A stretch of DNA of 64,000 nt. Source: Aeromonas diversa CDC 2478-85. Its GTDB lineage: Bacteria; Pseudomonadota; Gammaproteobacteria; Enterobacterales; Aeromonadaceae. Position 1 is the first letter of the stretch, and each line of letters opens with the position of its first letter. Of the stretch, positions 18,010-27,221 are shown in pieces. The stretch lies in contig NZ_CDCE01000010.1 in the NCBI RefSeq assembly GCF_000819805.1, forward strand, positions 1-64,000, written 5' to 3'. The notes below the pieces were generated by a model. It was not told the origin of the DNA, made no database searches, and saw nothing but the letters and a program-made list of their open reading frames with translations. Made by a program: the position numbers and the translations under genes.

Positions 18010-19605
18010 ATGACAGAGCAGGAAGACGAATCGGATCTGCTGTTTGTCGACGATGAGCCCACCTCGGAGGAGAAGGGGGTCGCACGCCCCCGCCTGCCTT
18101 GGGCAGTACTCATCGTCGATGATGAACCCGATATCCACGCCGCGACCCGATTGGCTGTGCGGGATATTCGTTACAAGGAGCGTGGCCTCGAGCTGCTCAG
18201 CGCCCACAACGGCGGCGAGGCAATCGCGATACTTAAGGCGCGACCCGACATCGCGCTGGTGCTGCTCGACGTGGTGATGGAGAGCGACGATGCGGGTCTC
18301 AAGGTCGCCCGGCGCATCCGCGAGGAGCTGGGCAACCATCTGGTGCGGATCGTACTGCGTACCGGGCAGCCCGGTCAGGCGCCCGAGAAGCAGGTGGTGC
18401 TCGATTACGACATCAACGACTACAAGACCAAGACAGAGCTGACGGCCCAGAAGCTCTTTACCAGCGTCATCGCGTCGCTGCGTTCTTACGAGAGTCTCCA
18501 TGCCCTGGAGTGCAGCCGTCAGGGCCTCTCCAAGATCCTCGACGGTGCCGGCGACCTATACCGGCTGCGCTCTCTCAAGGAGTTTGCCTCCGGGGTGCTG
18601 CGTCAGGTCAGCGCCCTGCTGGATGTGGGGGCTGAGGGGATCCTCTGCGCCGAGCGGACTCGTCACGATGGCGAGTTGCAGATCCTCGCGACCACAGGCA
18701 TCTATGACCCCTTGCTCGAAGGCGCCGAGCTGGCGCGCTTTCCCAATCTGATCAAGGCGCTCGATGCAGCCATCGACGGCAGCAACTATCTGGAGCAGAG
18801 CGGCGAGGCCATCTTCTTGCGGGCCCAGAACGGGCGCGAGTTTGTGCTTTGTCTGACCCCGGCCTGGCCGCTGGAGCCTATCGAGCAGGATCTGTTTGGT
18901 ATCTTCTGCCAGCGGATCTCGGCCGCCTATGACAACCTCTACCTCAACCGTCAGTTGCTTAGCGCCCAGGAGGCGACCGTGGTCGCGTTGGCAGCCCTGG
19001 CGGAGTTTCGTGACAGCGATACGGGGGAGCATGTGTTGCGGGTACAGAAGCTCTCCGAGGCGATCGCCATGGAGTTGGCTACGTCGTCTACCTATGGGGA
19101 TGAACTGACGCCACGTTTTCGCGAGATGATTGGCATGGCCTCCATCCTCCACGACGTGGGCAAGGTGGGGACACCCGATAGCATTTTGCACAAACCGGCC
19201 CGGTTCGATCCCGAAGAGCGTCGCATTATGGAGCAGCATGCCTCCATCGGCGCCAACATACTGGCCGATGCCGGCCGCATGGTGGAGGGGATGAGCTATC
19301 TCTCGCTCGGCGCCGAAATCGCGCGTTACCATCACGAGCACTTCGACGGCAACGGTTATCCCGAACACCTCAAGGGAGAGCAGATCCCCCTCTCGGCACG
19401 GATAGTGGCGGTGGTGGACGTGTTCGATGCCCTATTGAGCAAACGGCCCTACAAGGAGCCCTGGCCGCTGGAGCGGGTGCTCACCTATCTGGAGCAGGGC
19501 TCCGGCAGCCAGTTTGATCCTCAGGTGGTAGCGGCCATGTTGAAACTGGTCAGGGAGCAGCGCCTTCCGATCCCGCTTAGCGTCTATCAGGGAGAGAACC
19601 CCTAG
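18010..19605 (+). CDS. Response regulator with DUF3369 and HD-GYP domains (c-di-GMP phosphodiesterase)
   Basis: A 531-residue regulator. The receiver domain (about residues 33-155) has the acidic pocket VDDEPD and phospho-acceptor Asp in LVLLDVVM. A DUF3369 sensor-like middle domain follows. The C-terminal HD-GYP domain has ILHDVGKVG and HHEHFDGNGYP, so the metal-binding and GYP residues needed for c-di-GMP hydrolysis are present. The ATG at 18010 follows GGAGG. No histidine kinase is adjacent, so it is an orphan regulator. Its stop interleaves with the stop of the convergent DUF2937 gene (19602-19605). Confidence 0.92.
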   Translation: MTEQEDESDLLFVDDEPTSEEKGVARPRLPWAVLIVDDEPDIHAATRLAVRDIRYKERGLELLSAHNGGEAIAILKARPDIALVLLDVVMESDDAGLKVARRIREELGNHLVRIVLRTGQPGQAPEKQVVLDYDINDYKTKTELTAQKLFTSVIASLRSYESLHALECSRQGLSKILDGAGDLYRLRSLKEFASGVLRQVSALLDVGAEGILCAERTRHDGELQILATTGIYDPLLEGAELARFPNLIKALDAAIDGSNYLEQSGEAIFLRAQNGREFVLCLTPAWPLEPIEQDLFGIFCQRISAAYDNLYLNRQLLSAQEATVVALAALAEFRDSDTGEHVLRVQKLSEAIAMELATSSTYGDELTPRFREMIGMASILHDVGKVGTPDSILHKPARFDPEERRIMEQHASIGANILADAGRMVEGMSYLSLGAEIARYHHEHFDGNGYPEHLKGEQIPLSARIVAVVDVFDALLSKRPYKEPWPLERVLTYLEQGSGSQFDPQVVAAMLKLVREQRLPIPLSVYQGENP

Positions 19606-20114
19606 CGCAGATCCATCCGGCGGCGGGGGGCCGGGCGAAATGGCCAGGCGAGGATGGCAAACAGCAGATCACCCAGCAGAGCCCCGAGCAGTCCCACCAG
19701 CAGACCACAGAAGATGGCGGCCTGGTTGAGGGGCACCAGATAGTTGTAGTGGTTGAGGGTATCTTGCACCAGAGTACGGTCGGCTGCGCTGGCGAAGTGA
19801 AGCAGTTGCCGATACCAGGGGGCCCCTTGCTGGGCCTGTTCACGTTCAAGCAGGGTGCGCTGGTCGACCAGACTCTGGATGCTGGTTGCATCCCGCTGTA
19901 CGACGGGATCCGGGTTGGTGCGATAGTGCTGGATCAGTGCCGTCAGGTTGCCGTCAAAGTGCTCGTCGGCATTGCTCTGAAACGGGATCAGGCTGACCTG
20001 AGCTTGTTGTAAACGGGCATCCACCCGCTGGAAGTAGAGTTCCAGCACGCCGGGGATCTGCACACCGGCCAGCAGGCCGAGGGTAAACAATATCATGCGA
20101 AGATAGCTGTGCAT
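19602..20114 (-). CDS. DUF2937-family membrane protein
   Basis: A 170-residue protein with an N-terminal membrane segment (MILFTLGLLAGVQIPGVL), a periplasmic helical region rich in Gln (about residues 25-130) and a C-terminal membrane hairpin ending in a basic tail (RPAPRRRMDLR). The pattern fits the DUF2937 family of gammaproteobacterial inner-membrane proteins. Function unknown. It is transcribed toward the HD-GYP gene, with interleaved stop codons and no visible terminator between them. Confidence 0.75.
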   Translation of the reverse strand: MHSYLRMILFTLGLLAGVQIPGVLELYFQRVDARLQQAQVSLIPFQSNADEHFDGNLTALIQHYRTNPDPVVQRDATSIQSLVDQRTLLEREQAQQGAPWYRQLLHFASAADRTLVQDTLNHYNYLVPLNQAAIFCGLLVGLLGALLGDLLFAILAWPFRPAPRRRMDLR

Positions 20115-20280
20115 CGAGACAGTCCCTGTTAAGTATCAGCGGGCATACTAGATCGGATGACCCCGTGCGCCAAGTCTGAGCTCCCGGGTGGGACGGTTAC
20201 ATTTGCTAACGTTGTTCTGATCCGCCTCATGGCGACCAGGGGCTATCATATTGCCCCCTCAATCTGGCATGAGGTATTCA

Positions 20281-21003
20281 ATGCACTCTCTTCCTCGTAT
20301 TCTTATCTGGAACCTGCTGGGGGCCTTCATCGCCATGAGCTGGCTACTGTTGCCGGGCCATGGTATCTGGGCGCGCTGGGATTTCCAGATTTTCCACCTC
20401 TTCAACGCCCTGATCGCCGAGCCGGGTGGCTGGCGCCTGCTGACGGCCATCACCAACAACCGTCTGTTCGATCTGGTCTTTCTCCTCTGCATGCTGGGCT
20501 TACTCTTTTGGCAGTATCTGCATGCCGCGCTGGCCGGACGGCGGCGCCTGCTGGCCATGGGGCTATTGATGGTGGTGACAGCGTTTATCCTCAATCGCAT
20601 CGGTCACCTGCTTCCGTTCGAGCGCCCGAGCCCGACTCTGTCGCTGCCCGGTGCCCTGCGCCTGACCGAGCTGGTCGATTTCCCGACCAAGGACGCGTCG
20701 AGCGACAGCTTCCCCGGTGATCACGGCCTGATGCTGATGATCTTCGCCGGTTTCATGCTGCGCTTCGCCCCGCGTTGGATTGGGCTGATGGCCTGCCTGA
20801 TGGTGCCGCTGTTCACCCTGCCGCGCATCATGGCCGGGGCCCACTGGTTTACCGATATCTATATGGGGTCGCTGGCCATCACCATGCTGCTCCTGCCCTG
20901 GCTGCTGCTGACCCCCTTGGCGCCAGCCCTTATCCGCAGCGCGGAGAGAGGGTTGGCTCGGCTCGGTTGGTTAACCCCGGTACTGCGGGTTGCCGCAAGA
21001 TAG
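20281..21003 (+). CDS. lpxT: Kdo2-lipid A phosphotransferase LpxT (PAP2 family)
   Basis: A 240-residue inner-membrane enzyme that transfers phosphate from undecaprenyl diphosphate to the 1-phosphate of lipid A, recycling the carrier lipid. It aligns along its whole length with E. coli LpxT (YeiU, 237 residues): TNNRLFD, VDFPTKDASSDSFPGDHG and PRIMAGAHWFTDI contain the PAP2 catalytic motifs (RP, GDH, R-x5-H-x3-D). The ATG at 20281 has GAGG upstream. A terminator follows at 21010-21034. Lipid A 1-diphosphate adds negative charge, so the gene may affect cationic peptide resistance. Confidence 0.9.
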   Translation: MHSLPRILIWNLLGAFIAMSWLLLPGHGIWARWDFQIFHLFNALIAEPGGWRLLTAITNNRLFDLVFLLCMLGLLFWQYLHAALAGRRRLLAMGLLMVVTAFILNRIGHLLPFERPSPTLSLPGALRLTELVDFPTKDASSDSFPGDHGLMLMIFAGFMLRFAPRWIGLMACLMVPLFTLPRIMAGAHWFTDIYMGSLAITMLLLPWLLLTPLAPALIRSAERGLARLGWLTPVLRVAAR

Positions 21004-21009
21004 ACAAGC

Positions 21010-21034
21010 AAAGGCCGGGATTTTCCCGGCCTTT
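21010..21034 (+). terminator. lpxT terminator
   Basis: An 11-bp stem (AAAGGCCGGGA with its complement) and a 3-nt loop, ending in TTTT. Confidence 0.8.
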
Positions 21035-21248
21035 TGGTTACCATCGGGTTGACCATGAGTCGTCGCGAATGACTATAACCACTTCCGATGGGCAGGGAGC
21101 TCGTTGAACCCCCTAATGAATAGTAATAGCAGATTCATTTGCTAACGTAGAACGCTACCCCTACTTTTTGGCGGATTATTTTGTCGTGCCCCACTTCTCC
21201 TCGCTTCTGCACTGCCCTACAATCGCGGCCCTTTTGCAGGAGAGCCCT

Positions 21249-22157
21249 ATGCTGATGACCCTCTTGCGCTGTCTCTTCGTGGCCGGCGCTCTCGTCTACA
21301 TTGTCATCTTGCTGCGTGCCTGGTGGCAGCGCAGAGAGGATGGCAAGCTGGAGTCGACCCCCTTCTGGACCGTCGGTGCCATCGGTTGCTTTGCCAACTT
21401 CCTCGATACGCTCGGGGTGGGCAGCTTCGCGGTGAAGACCGCCTTCTACAAGCACTTGAGGCTGATCGATGATCGCCTGTTGCCGGGCACCCTCAACGGG
21501 CAGTGCGTGCTACCCACCATCACCCAGGCCCTCATCTTCATCGGTATGGTGCGGGTCGAGCCAACCACCCTGCTACCCATGATGGTGAGTGCGGCTGTCG
21601 GTGCTGCGGTGGGGGCTCGCTATGTCTCCTCGTTCGATCGCCAGACGGTGCGCATCGTGATGGCCAGCTCCCTGTTGGTGGTGGCGGGGCTCATCTTCGC
21701 CGGTCTGCTCGGCCTCTTCCCTCTGGGTGGAGAAGCCATGGGGCTCAGCGGTGGCAAGCTGGCCATTGCGATTGCAGGCAACTTCCTGTTCGGAGTGCTG
21801 ATGAACGTAGGGATAGGCCTGTTTGCCCCCTGCATGACCATGCTCTATCTATTGGGGCTACACCCTATCGCGGCCTTCCCCATCATGATGGGCTCTGCGG
21901 CGCTGCTGAGCCTCTTCTCGGCCGGCACCTTCATCCGGCGTGGTGCCTTCGATGCCCAGGCGGTGGTGGCGGTGGCGCTGTTGGGGCCAATCGGGGTCTT
22001 GCTCGCCTCCTCCCTGGTGAGTGCCATGGATCTGGCCATGCTCAAGTGGCTGGTGGGGGCCGTGGTCATCTACACCGCCTGGAGCATGTATGCCGCCTGG
22101 CGCGGTGAGCGGCGGCAGCGGGCGGCGGATCTCTCGCCCCAGCCCAGCCACGGATAG
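21249..22157 (+). CDS. TSUP-family permease (TauE/SafE-like)
   Basis: A 302-residue inner-membrane protein with about eight helices. The N-terminal helix is followed by the family's conserved region around NFLDTLGVGSFA, and the second half repeats a similar pattern around GVLMNVGIGLFAPC. TSUP proteins move sulfite, sulfoacetate or other small organosulfur anions; the substrate cannot be told here. The ATG at 21249 follows AGGAG, and the in-frame codons upstream of it do not look like a signal or membrane segment. Monocistronic, ending at a hairpin shared with the convergent efflux lipoprotein gene. Confidence 0.85.
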   Translation: MLMTLLRCLFVAGALVYIVILLRAWWQRREDGKLESTPFWTVGAIGCFANFLDTLGVGSFAVKTAFYKHLRLIDDRLLPGTLNGQCVLPTITQALIFIGMVRVEPTTLLPMMVSAAVGAAVGARYVSSFDRQTVRIVMASSLLVVAGLIFAGLLGLFPLGGEAMGLSGGKLAIAIAGNFLFGVLMNVGIGLFAPCMTMLYLLGLHPIAAFPIMMGSAALLSLFSAGTFIRRGAFDAQAVVAVALLGPIGVLLASSLVSAMDLAMLKWLVGAVVIYTAWSMYAAWRGERRQRAADLSPQPSHG

Positions 22158-22158
22158 C

Positions 22159-22184
22159 ACAAGGCCGGCGTATGCCGGCCTTGT
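22159..22184. terminator. Convergent terminator
   Basis: An 11-bp GC-rich stem (22159-22169, 22174-22184) with a GTAT loop, between the TSUP gene and the macAB outer-membrane gene. Confidence 0.65.
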
Positions 22185-22188
22185 CGTA

Positions 22189-23568
22189 TTAGCTGTGCCC
22201 GCTTGGGCGGGCGTCGCTCCCCATGCCGCCGCCCAGCGACTGGCACAGGCGCGACAGGGAGACCAGCAGGGCGCGGCGCTGCTCCAGCCAGGCGAGCTCG
22301 GCGCCGCGTCGCCGTCCCTGCTCGTCGAGCCAGGGTTGCACGCCGGTGGCGCCGGCCCGATAGCGGGTGCGCGCCAGCTGTTCACTCTCACGGGCCAGGT
22401 GCAGCTGCTCGGCGAGCAGGACCTCCCGCTCGTGGCCGATGCGGGTGTCGGTAAGGGCATTGTCCACCTCCACCAGGGCGTCGTAGAGCTGTTTTCTAAA
22501 CGCCATCTCCGCCTGCTGGTAGGCGCCCTCGCTCCTGGCGACCCGCTGGCGGCCCTTCTCCCACTCGAGGAAGGGGAGGGCCAAACTGGCGCCCAGGCTC
22601 CCGGCCGGGTTTTGCAGCAGCTCGGCCAGGGCCTGGCTGCCACCATTGACCCCGGCGGTGATGCTCAGAGTGGGGTAGAGGCCGGCGCGCACCTCATCCC
22701 CCTCGGCCAGTTGCTTGCGCAGGCGCAGTTCGGCGGCCTTGACGTCCGGGCGGCGCGACAGCAGCTCGGCGGGCAGGCCGGGCGCGGGGGTGGGCAAGGC
22801 GTCCGGTAACGAAGTGGGGGTGACCGGCAGCGAACCGTGCGGCACGCCGAGCAGCAGGCGCAGGGTGTTGCGAGCGGCCTCCTGCTGGCGGGTCAGCTCG
22901 AGCTGGCTGGCCGTGCGTCCCGCCAGACTCTGTTCGGCCTGGGCCAGGTCGAGGCGGCCCACCGCACCGGCCCGGTAGCGGCTTTCGGTCAGCTGCCGGG
23001 TCTGGCGTGCGGCGGCGAGATCCGCAGCGCCGCTGGCGATGGCCTGATGAAGGTAACCCAGCTGCCAGTAAGCCTCCAGCGTTTTGCCAATCAGGGTGAG
23101 GCGAGTCGCTTCTCTATCTTCCCAGGTGGCCTCCACCTCCCAGCGGGCGGCGTCCTCTACCGCCGACAGGCGTCCCCACAAATCCAGTTCGTAGCCCAGG
23201 CGCTGGCTGCTGTTAGTTTCACGTTTACTGGCCTCGTGGCGGTTGAGGGGGCGCGAGGCGCTCATGCCCAGGGTGCCGGTCACCGAGGGGCGGGACTCCC
23301 CTTGCGCAAGATCGAGTCCCAGCTCTGCCTGGCGCAGGCGTAGCCCGGCGATGGCCAGATCCGGATTGGCCGCCAGCACCCGCTCGACCAGGGTATCGAG
23401 AGCCGGATCGCCGAAGGCGCGCCACCAGGTGTCGTGCAAGGTGGCGGGGGCCTGCTGGTCCTGCCAGCTCGTCGGCAGGTCGAGAGCGGGTCTGTGGTAG
23501 TCGCTGCGCTGGCTACAGCCAAGCAGCAGCAGGCTGCCCATCATGAGCACCAGGAGTCTTGTCATCAT
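22189..23568 (-). CDS. NodT/OprM-type outer-membrane efflux lipoprotein
   Basis: A 459-residue TolC-superfamily lipoprotein. A short signal with lipobox LLLLGC (Cys18) is followed by two outer-membrane-efflux repeats with long amphipathic helices. It is the last gene of a macA-macB-OMP operon and overlaps macB by 4 bp. E. coli MacAB borrows TolC, whereas this operon carries its own channel, as is common in pseudomonads. The window also holds a separate TolC-like gene at 3119-4570, so at least two outer-membrane factors are encoded here. Confidence 0.92.
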   Translation of the reverse strand: MMTRLLVLMMGSLLLLGCSQRSDYHRPALDLPTSWQDQQAPATLHDTWWRAFGDPALDTLVERVLAANPDLAIAGLRLRQAELGLDLAQGESRPSVTGTLGMSASRPLNRHEASKRETNSSQRLGYELDLWGRLSAVEDAARWEVEATWEDREATRLTLIGKTLEAYWQLGYLHQAIASGAADLAAARQTRQLTESRYRAGAVGRLDLAQAEQSLAGRTASQLELTRQQEAARNTLRLLLGVPHGSLPVTPTSLPDALPTPAPGLPAELLSRRPDVKAAELRLRKQLAEGDEVRAGLYPTLSITAGVNGGSQALAELLQNPAGSLGASLALPFLEWEKGRQRVARSEGAYQQAEMAFRKQLYDALVEVDNALTDTRIGHEREVLLAEQLHLARESEQLARTRYRAGATGVQPWLDEQGRRRGAELAWLEQRRALLVSLSRLCQSLGGGMGSDARPSGHS

Positions 23569-25499
23569 TCGCGGGCCAACGCCTCCACCGGATCGAGCCG
23601 GGCGGCATTGCGCGCCGGCAGGTAACCAAACAGTATGCCGATGAGACTGGAGCAGCCGAAGGCCATCAGCAGGGAAAAGAGTGAGAAGTGCATCTGCATG
23701 CTCTGCACCAGGGCGCCGAAAAGCAGGCCGATGAGTAAGGAGAGGCCGACACCGATGATGCCGCCCACCAGACTCACCATCACAGCCTCGATGAGGAACT
23801 GCTGCAAGATATCGCCGCGGCGGGCGCCGACCGCGACCCGAATGCCGATCTCCCGGGTGCGCTCTACCACCGAGACCAGCATGATGTTCATCACCCCGAC
23901 GCCACCGACGATGAGGGAGATGAGGGCGATGGAGGAGACCAGCAGAGTCAGGGTCGCCGTGGTCTTCTCCACCGACTTGAGGATGGCGTCGTTGCTGAAG
24001 GTGAAGAAGTCCTGCTTGCCGTGGCGGCTGGTGAGCAGCTCGGTGATCCCCTGCTCGGCCATGGGCACGGTGATCCCGTCGGCCAGGCGCACCGTGATCT
24101 GGCTGAAGTAGTCCTGCACCTGGATACGGCTCATCAGGGTGCTGTAGGGGAGCCAGATCGTCAGGCTCTGGCCGCTACCCCAGCGGTTCTGCTCCTTGGC
24201 GACGCCGACGATACGAAGGGGGACCGTGCCGGCGAACACCACCTGACCGATGGGGAGGGCATCGCCAAACAGGCTCTTCATGGAGCCTTCGTCGATCACC
24301 GCCACCGCGGTGCGGCTGCGCAGATCCTCATCGTTGAGCAGGCGCCCCTGCACCACTTCTACCCCCTTGACCTCGAAGAAGGACGGGCTCACCCCGTTCA
24401 GGCTGCCCGACAGGTTCTTGTTGCGCCAGCGAACCTGAGCGCTGGTGGCAAGCTGAGGGGTGGCCCCTTGCAGGTAGGGTTGGCCGGTCAGCACCCGCAG
24501 ATCGCGTTCGTTAAGGGTGCGAATCGAGGCCGCCTTCTCATCCCCCCAGCCGGAGCCTGTGAAGATGTCGATGGTATTGGTGCCAAGAGAGCTGATGTCG
24601 CCGATCACCTTGTTGCGCGTCCCCTGACCGAGAGCCACCACGCTCACCACGGCGGCGATGCCGATGATGATGCCTAGCATGGTGAGGAAGGTGCGCATGC
24701 GGTGCGCCTTCATGGCGTGCCATGCCATCTGAAACGCCTCGCGCAGGCGATCCACCCCGTCCCACCAGCTGCCCGGCTCGACCATGGGTTCCGGGGTGAG
24801 GGGCGCCGTGCGCGGCTGGCTGCCGCTGTCGCGGATCACCCGACCGTCTTTGAGCTCGATCACTCGCTCGGCATGGGCGGCGATGGCCGGATCGTGGGTC
24901 ACCAGTATGATGGTATGGCCGAGTTGATGCAGCTCCTTGAGGATGGTCAGCACCTCGCGCCCGCTCTGGCTGTCGAGGGCTCCGGTCGGTTCATCGGCGA
25001 GGATCACCTCGGCGCCATTCATCAGGGCCCGGGCGATGCTGACCCGTTGCTGCTGGCCTCCCGAGAGCTGCCCCGGTCTGTGGTGGGCGCGCTCCGCCAG
25101 CCCCAGGCGCTCGAGCAGGGCGTGCGCTCGCTCCCGGCGCTCGCTGCGGCGGCTGCCGGCGTAGATGGCCGGGATCTCCACGTTGGCGGCGGCGTCCAGG
25201 TGAGGCAGCAGGTGGTAGCGCTGGAAGATGAAGCCGAAGTGGTGGCAGCGCAGGTGTGACAGGTCGAGGGCATCGAGATGGCTGGTCGCCTCGCCGCGGA
25301 AGCGGTACTGTCCTTCGCTCGGGCGATCCAGGCAACCGAGCAGGTTCATCAGGGTCGACTTGCCGGAGCCGGAGGCGCCGACGATGGCGACCATCTCGCC
25401 GGCCATGATGTCGAGATCCAGAGGGTGTAGCACGGTCACCTCCTGCTCGCCGCTCACAAAGCGCCGGCTCACCCCCTCGAGGCGAATGAGGGGCATCAC
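23565..25499 (-). CDS. macB: MacB: macrolide-type ABC exporter, ATPase-permease fusion
   Basis: A 644-residue inner-membrane protein (E. coli 648). The N-terminal ABC domain has Walker [10 protein letters not shown], signature LSGGQQQR and Walker [10 protein letters not shown]. One helix, a large periplasmic MacB domain (about residues 290-520) and three C-terminal helices of the FtsX type follow. MacB is a mechanotransmission pump that moves macrolides, heme precursors, lipopeptides or toxins from the periplasm outward. It overlaps macA upstream and the lipoprotein gene downstream by 4 bp each, so all three are translationally linked. Confidence 0.95.
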   Translation of the reverse strand: MMPLIRLEGVSRRFVSGEQEVTVLHPLDLDIMAGEMVAIVGASGSGKSTLMNLLGCLDRPSEGQYRFRGEATSHLDALDLSHLRCHHFGFIFQRYHLLPHLDAAANVEIPAIYAGSRRSERRERAHALLERLGLAERAHHRPGQLSGGQQQRVSIARALMNGAEVILADEPTGALDSQSGREVLTILKELHQLGHTIILVTHDPAIAAHAERVIELKDGRVIRDSGSQPRTAPLTPEPMVEPGSWWDGVDRLREAFQMAWHAMKAHRMRTFLTMLGIIIGIAAVVSVVALGQGTRNKVIGDISSLGTNTIDIFTGSGWGDEKAASIRTLNERDLRVLTGQPYLQGATPQLATSAQVRWRNKNLSGSLNGVSPSFFEVKGVEVVQGRLLNDEDLRSRTAVAVIDEGSMKSLFGDALPIGQVVFAGTVPLRIVGVAKEQNRWGSGQSLTIWLPYSTLMSRIQVQDYFSQITVRLADGITVPMAEQGITELLTSRHGKQDFFTFSNDAILKSVEKTTATLTLLVSSIALISLIVGGVGVMNIMLVSVVERTREIGIRVAVGARRGDILQQFLIEAVMVSLVGGIIGVGLSLLIGLLFGALVQSMQMHFSLFSLLMAFGCSSLIGILFGYLPARNAARLDPVEALARE

Positions 25500-26650
25500 A
25501 ACATGATCTCCACGTCATGAGGCTCGGCCGGCATGCCACTGCCGAGGATCACAGATTCGCCCTCGCGCAGGCCGTCGACGATCTCGACGTTGACCTCGTC
25601 GCGCAGGCCGGTCTGTACGGTGCGCGGCTGTGTCTGCCCGTCGCTCAGTACCGTCACCTCGAAGCGATCCTTGCCCTTGGTGGTGCCGAGGGCGGTCAGG
25701 GGAATGGCCAGAATTCCCTCACGGCGACCCAGCACTATGCTCACCTGGGCTGTCATGGCAACCCGCAGCAGATGCCCGGGGTTGGGCACGTCAAACAGGG
25801 CGTAGTAGTAGACGGCGCTGTTGCTGGCGTTGGCGTTGGCGGTGTCATTGATGTTGGTCGGCGCCAGTTGCACGGTGCGCAGGGTCGCGTCATAACGGGT
25901 GTCCGGGTCGCCTATCAGGGTGAAGTAGACCGGCATGCCGGCATGGATACGGATGACGTCGGCCTCAGAGATCTGCGCCTTGATGGTCATGGTGTCGAGG
26001 TCGGCGAGCTTGAGCAGGGTCGGCACCACCTGGGCGGAGACCAGGGTCTGGCCCAGCTTGGTGACCAGGGAGAGCACTGTGCCATCCATCGGTGCCAGAA
26101 TGCGGTTGTAGCCGAGCTCGGTGCGGGCGGTGGCCACCTCTATCTCGGCGCTGGTGATGGCGGTGCGGGCGTTGGCCACGTCTGCCGCGCTAGTGGCCTG
26201 CTTGGCCTCGGCCTGTTCCAGCTCGGCGCGGGAGGTGGCCTCGTCGCGGATCATGGCGCGTTGCCGGTTCAGCGCCAGGGTGTCCTGGCGTTGTAGCGCC
26301 TGCTTCATACGCAGGTCTGCCTTGGCACGGGCGAGATCCGCCTCGGCCTTCTTGAGCTTGTTCTGGGCCACGGTCGGGTCGATCTCGGCCAGCAGATCCC
26401 CCTTCTTTACCTGCTGCCCCTCATCGACCAGCAGGCGTACCACCTGGCCGTTGACCTGGGCGCCCACGTCAACCTGCTCGCGGGCTTGTAACACGCCGCT
26501 CGCCTGCACCGATTGCTCGATGTCCTGCCGTTGTACCGTTGCGGTGAGATGGCTGGGGGGCGGGGTGTGGGGCCAGAGCCAGCCGATCAGCAGGGCGGTG
26601 ACGAGGGAGAAAGCGAGCAGCAGACGCCAGTGAGAGAGCAGCTTCTTCAT
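25496..26650 (-). CDS. macA: MacA: periplasmic adaptor of MacAB
   Basis: A 384-residue membrane-fusion protein. An N-terminal anchor (about residues 8-25) is followed by a lipoyl half (DIEQSVQASGVLQARE, VDVGAQVNGQV), an alpha-helical hairpin (about residues 90-165), a second lipoyl half and a beta-barrel/membrane-proximal domain. The ATG at 26650 (MKKLLSHW) is preferred to a TTG two codons upstream. It is the first gene of the operon. The 179-bp region before it is shared with a divergent small secreted-protein gene; no convincing operator was recognised there. Confidence 0.93.
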   Translation of the reverse strand: MKKLLSHWRLLLAFSLVTALLIGWLWPHTPPPSHLTATVQRQDIEQSVQASGVLQAREQVDVGAQVNGQVVRLLVDEGQQVKKGDLLAEIDPTVAQNKLKKAEADLARAKADLRMKQALQRQDTLALNRQRAMIRDEATSRAELEQAEAKQATSAADVANARTAITSAEIEVATARTELGYNRILAPMDGTVLSLVTKLGQTLVSAQVVPTLLKLADLDTMTIKAQISEADVIRIHAGMPVYFTLIGDPDTRYDATLRTVQLAPTNINDTANANASNSAVYYYALFDVPNPGHLLRVAMTAQVSIVLGRREGILAIPLTALGTTKGKDRFEVTVLSDGQTQPRTVQTGLRDEVNVEIVDGLREGESVILGSGMPAEPHDVEIML

Positions 26651-26829
26651 GGGCAAGGTTCGTGTCGGTTGGGGAGGCCATCTTGCAGTGCCGCACTAAA
26701 GCTCCCAAGTGGAAAACTGTAACAAGGGTTAATGAGTGCTGACTCGACAGGGGGTTTTTTCACCCGATGGCGTACAGTGCGATCGCGGTGCGCTAAGATG
26801 AGGCGGACAATATTGTGCGAGGTGAGCCC

Positions 26830-27192
26830 ATGAAAGGTTCCGTATTGCTGCTCTCGTTGGTGCTGGCCGCTCCGGCCTGGGCCGGCATTCAGATCGATGC
26901 CGGTGGCATCAAGATCGACTCCAATGGTATCCGCATCAACGTCGATGACGATAACGAGATGCAGAAATGGAAGGAGAGGCACAGAGGTGACTGCTCCTTT
27001 ATCGATATCGGCAGCGTCAGGGTGGCCAGCGACGGGTGTACCGACAGGGACAAGGAGCATTGGAACCGCAGCATCCACAGTGGTAACAACCCTGGCAAGG
27101 GCCACGACAAGTCTTACAAGGGTAACGATGGCGGTGGCGTAAAAATTGAGCTCTATGACGAGGGCAGCAAGGGTAAAGGCAAGAACAAGTGA
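26830..27192 (+). CDS. Small secreted protein with GIxID repeats, function unknown
   Basis: A 120-residue protein starting at an ATG with GAGGTGA upstream. The signal peptide ends at PAWA (cleavage near residue 18). The mature N-terminus carries three near-heptad repeats (GIQIDAG, GIKIDSN, GIRINVD) running into an acidic DDDN, then two cysteines (CSFIDIGS..., SDGC) that could form a disulfide. The C-terminal third is Gly/Lys-rich (GKGHDKSYKG, GSKGKGKNK). I recognise no family. Divergent from macA, convergent with the DUF481 gene. Confidence 0.75.
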   Translation: MKGSVLLLSLVLAAPAWAGIQIDAGGIKIDSNGIRINVDDDNEMQKWKERHRGDCSFIDIGSVRVASDGCTDRDKEHWNRSIHSGNNPGKGHDKSYKGNDGGGVKIELYDEGSKGKGKNK

Positions 27193-27195
27193 GCA

Positions 27196-27216
27196 GAGGG
27201 CGCCAGTGGCGCCCTC
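27196..27216. terminator. Convergent terminator
   Basis: A 9-bp stem (GAGGGCGCC and its complement) with an AGT loop, between the small secreted-protein gene and the DUF481 gene. Confidence 0.7.
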
Positions 27217-27221
27217 TCTCG

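Noticed and set aside
20200..21150. Repeated phrase ATTTGCTAACGT at about 20204 and 21137, which looked like an integron core
   Set aside because: Only about 12 bases match, with no inverted arms or cassette-like gene between; probably coincidence.
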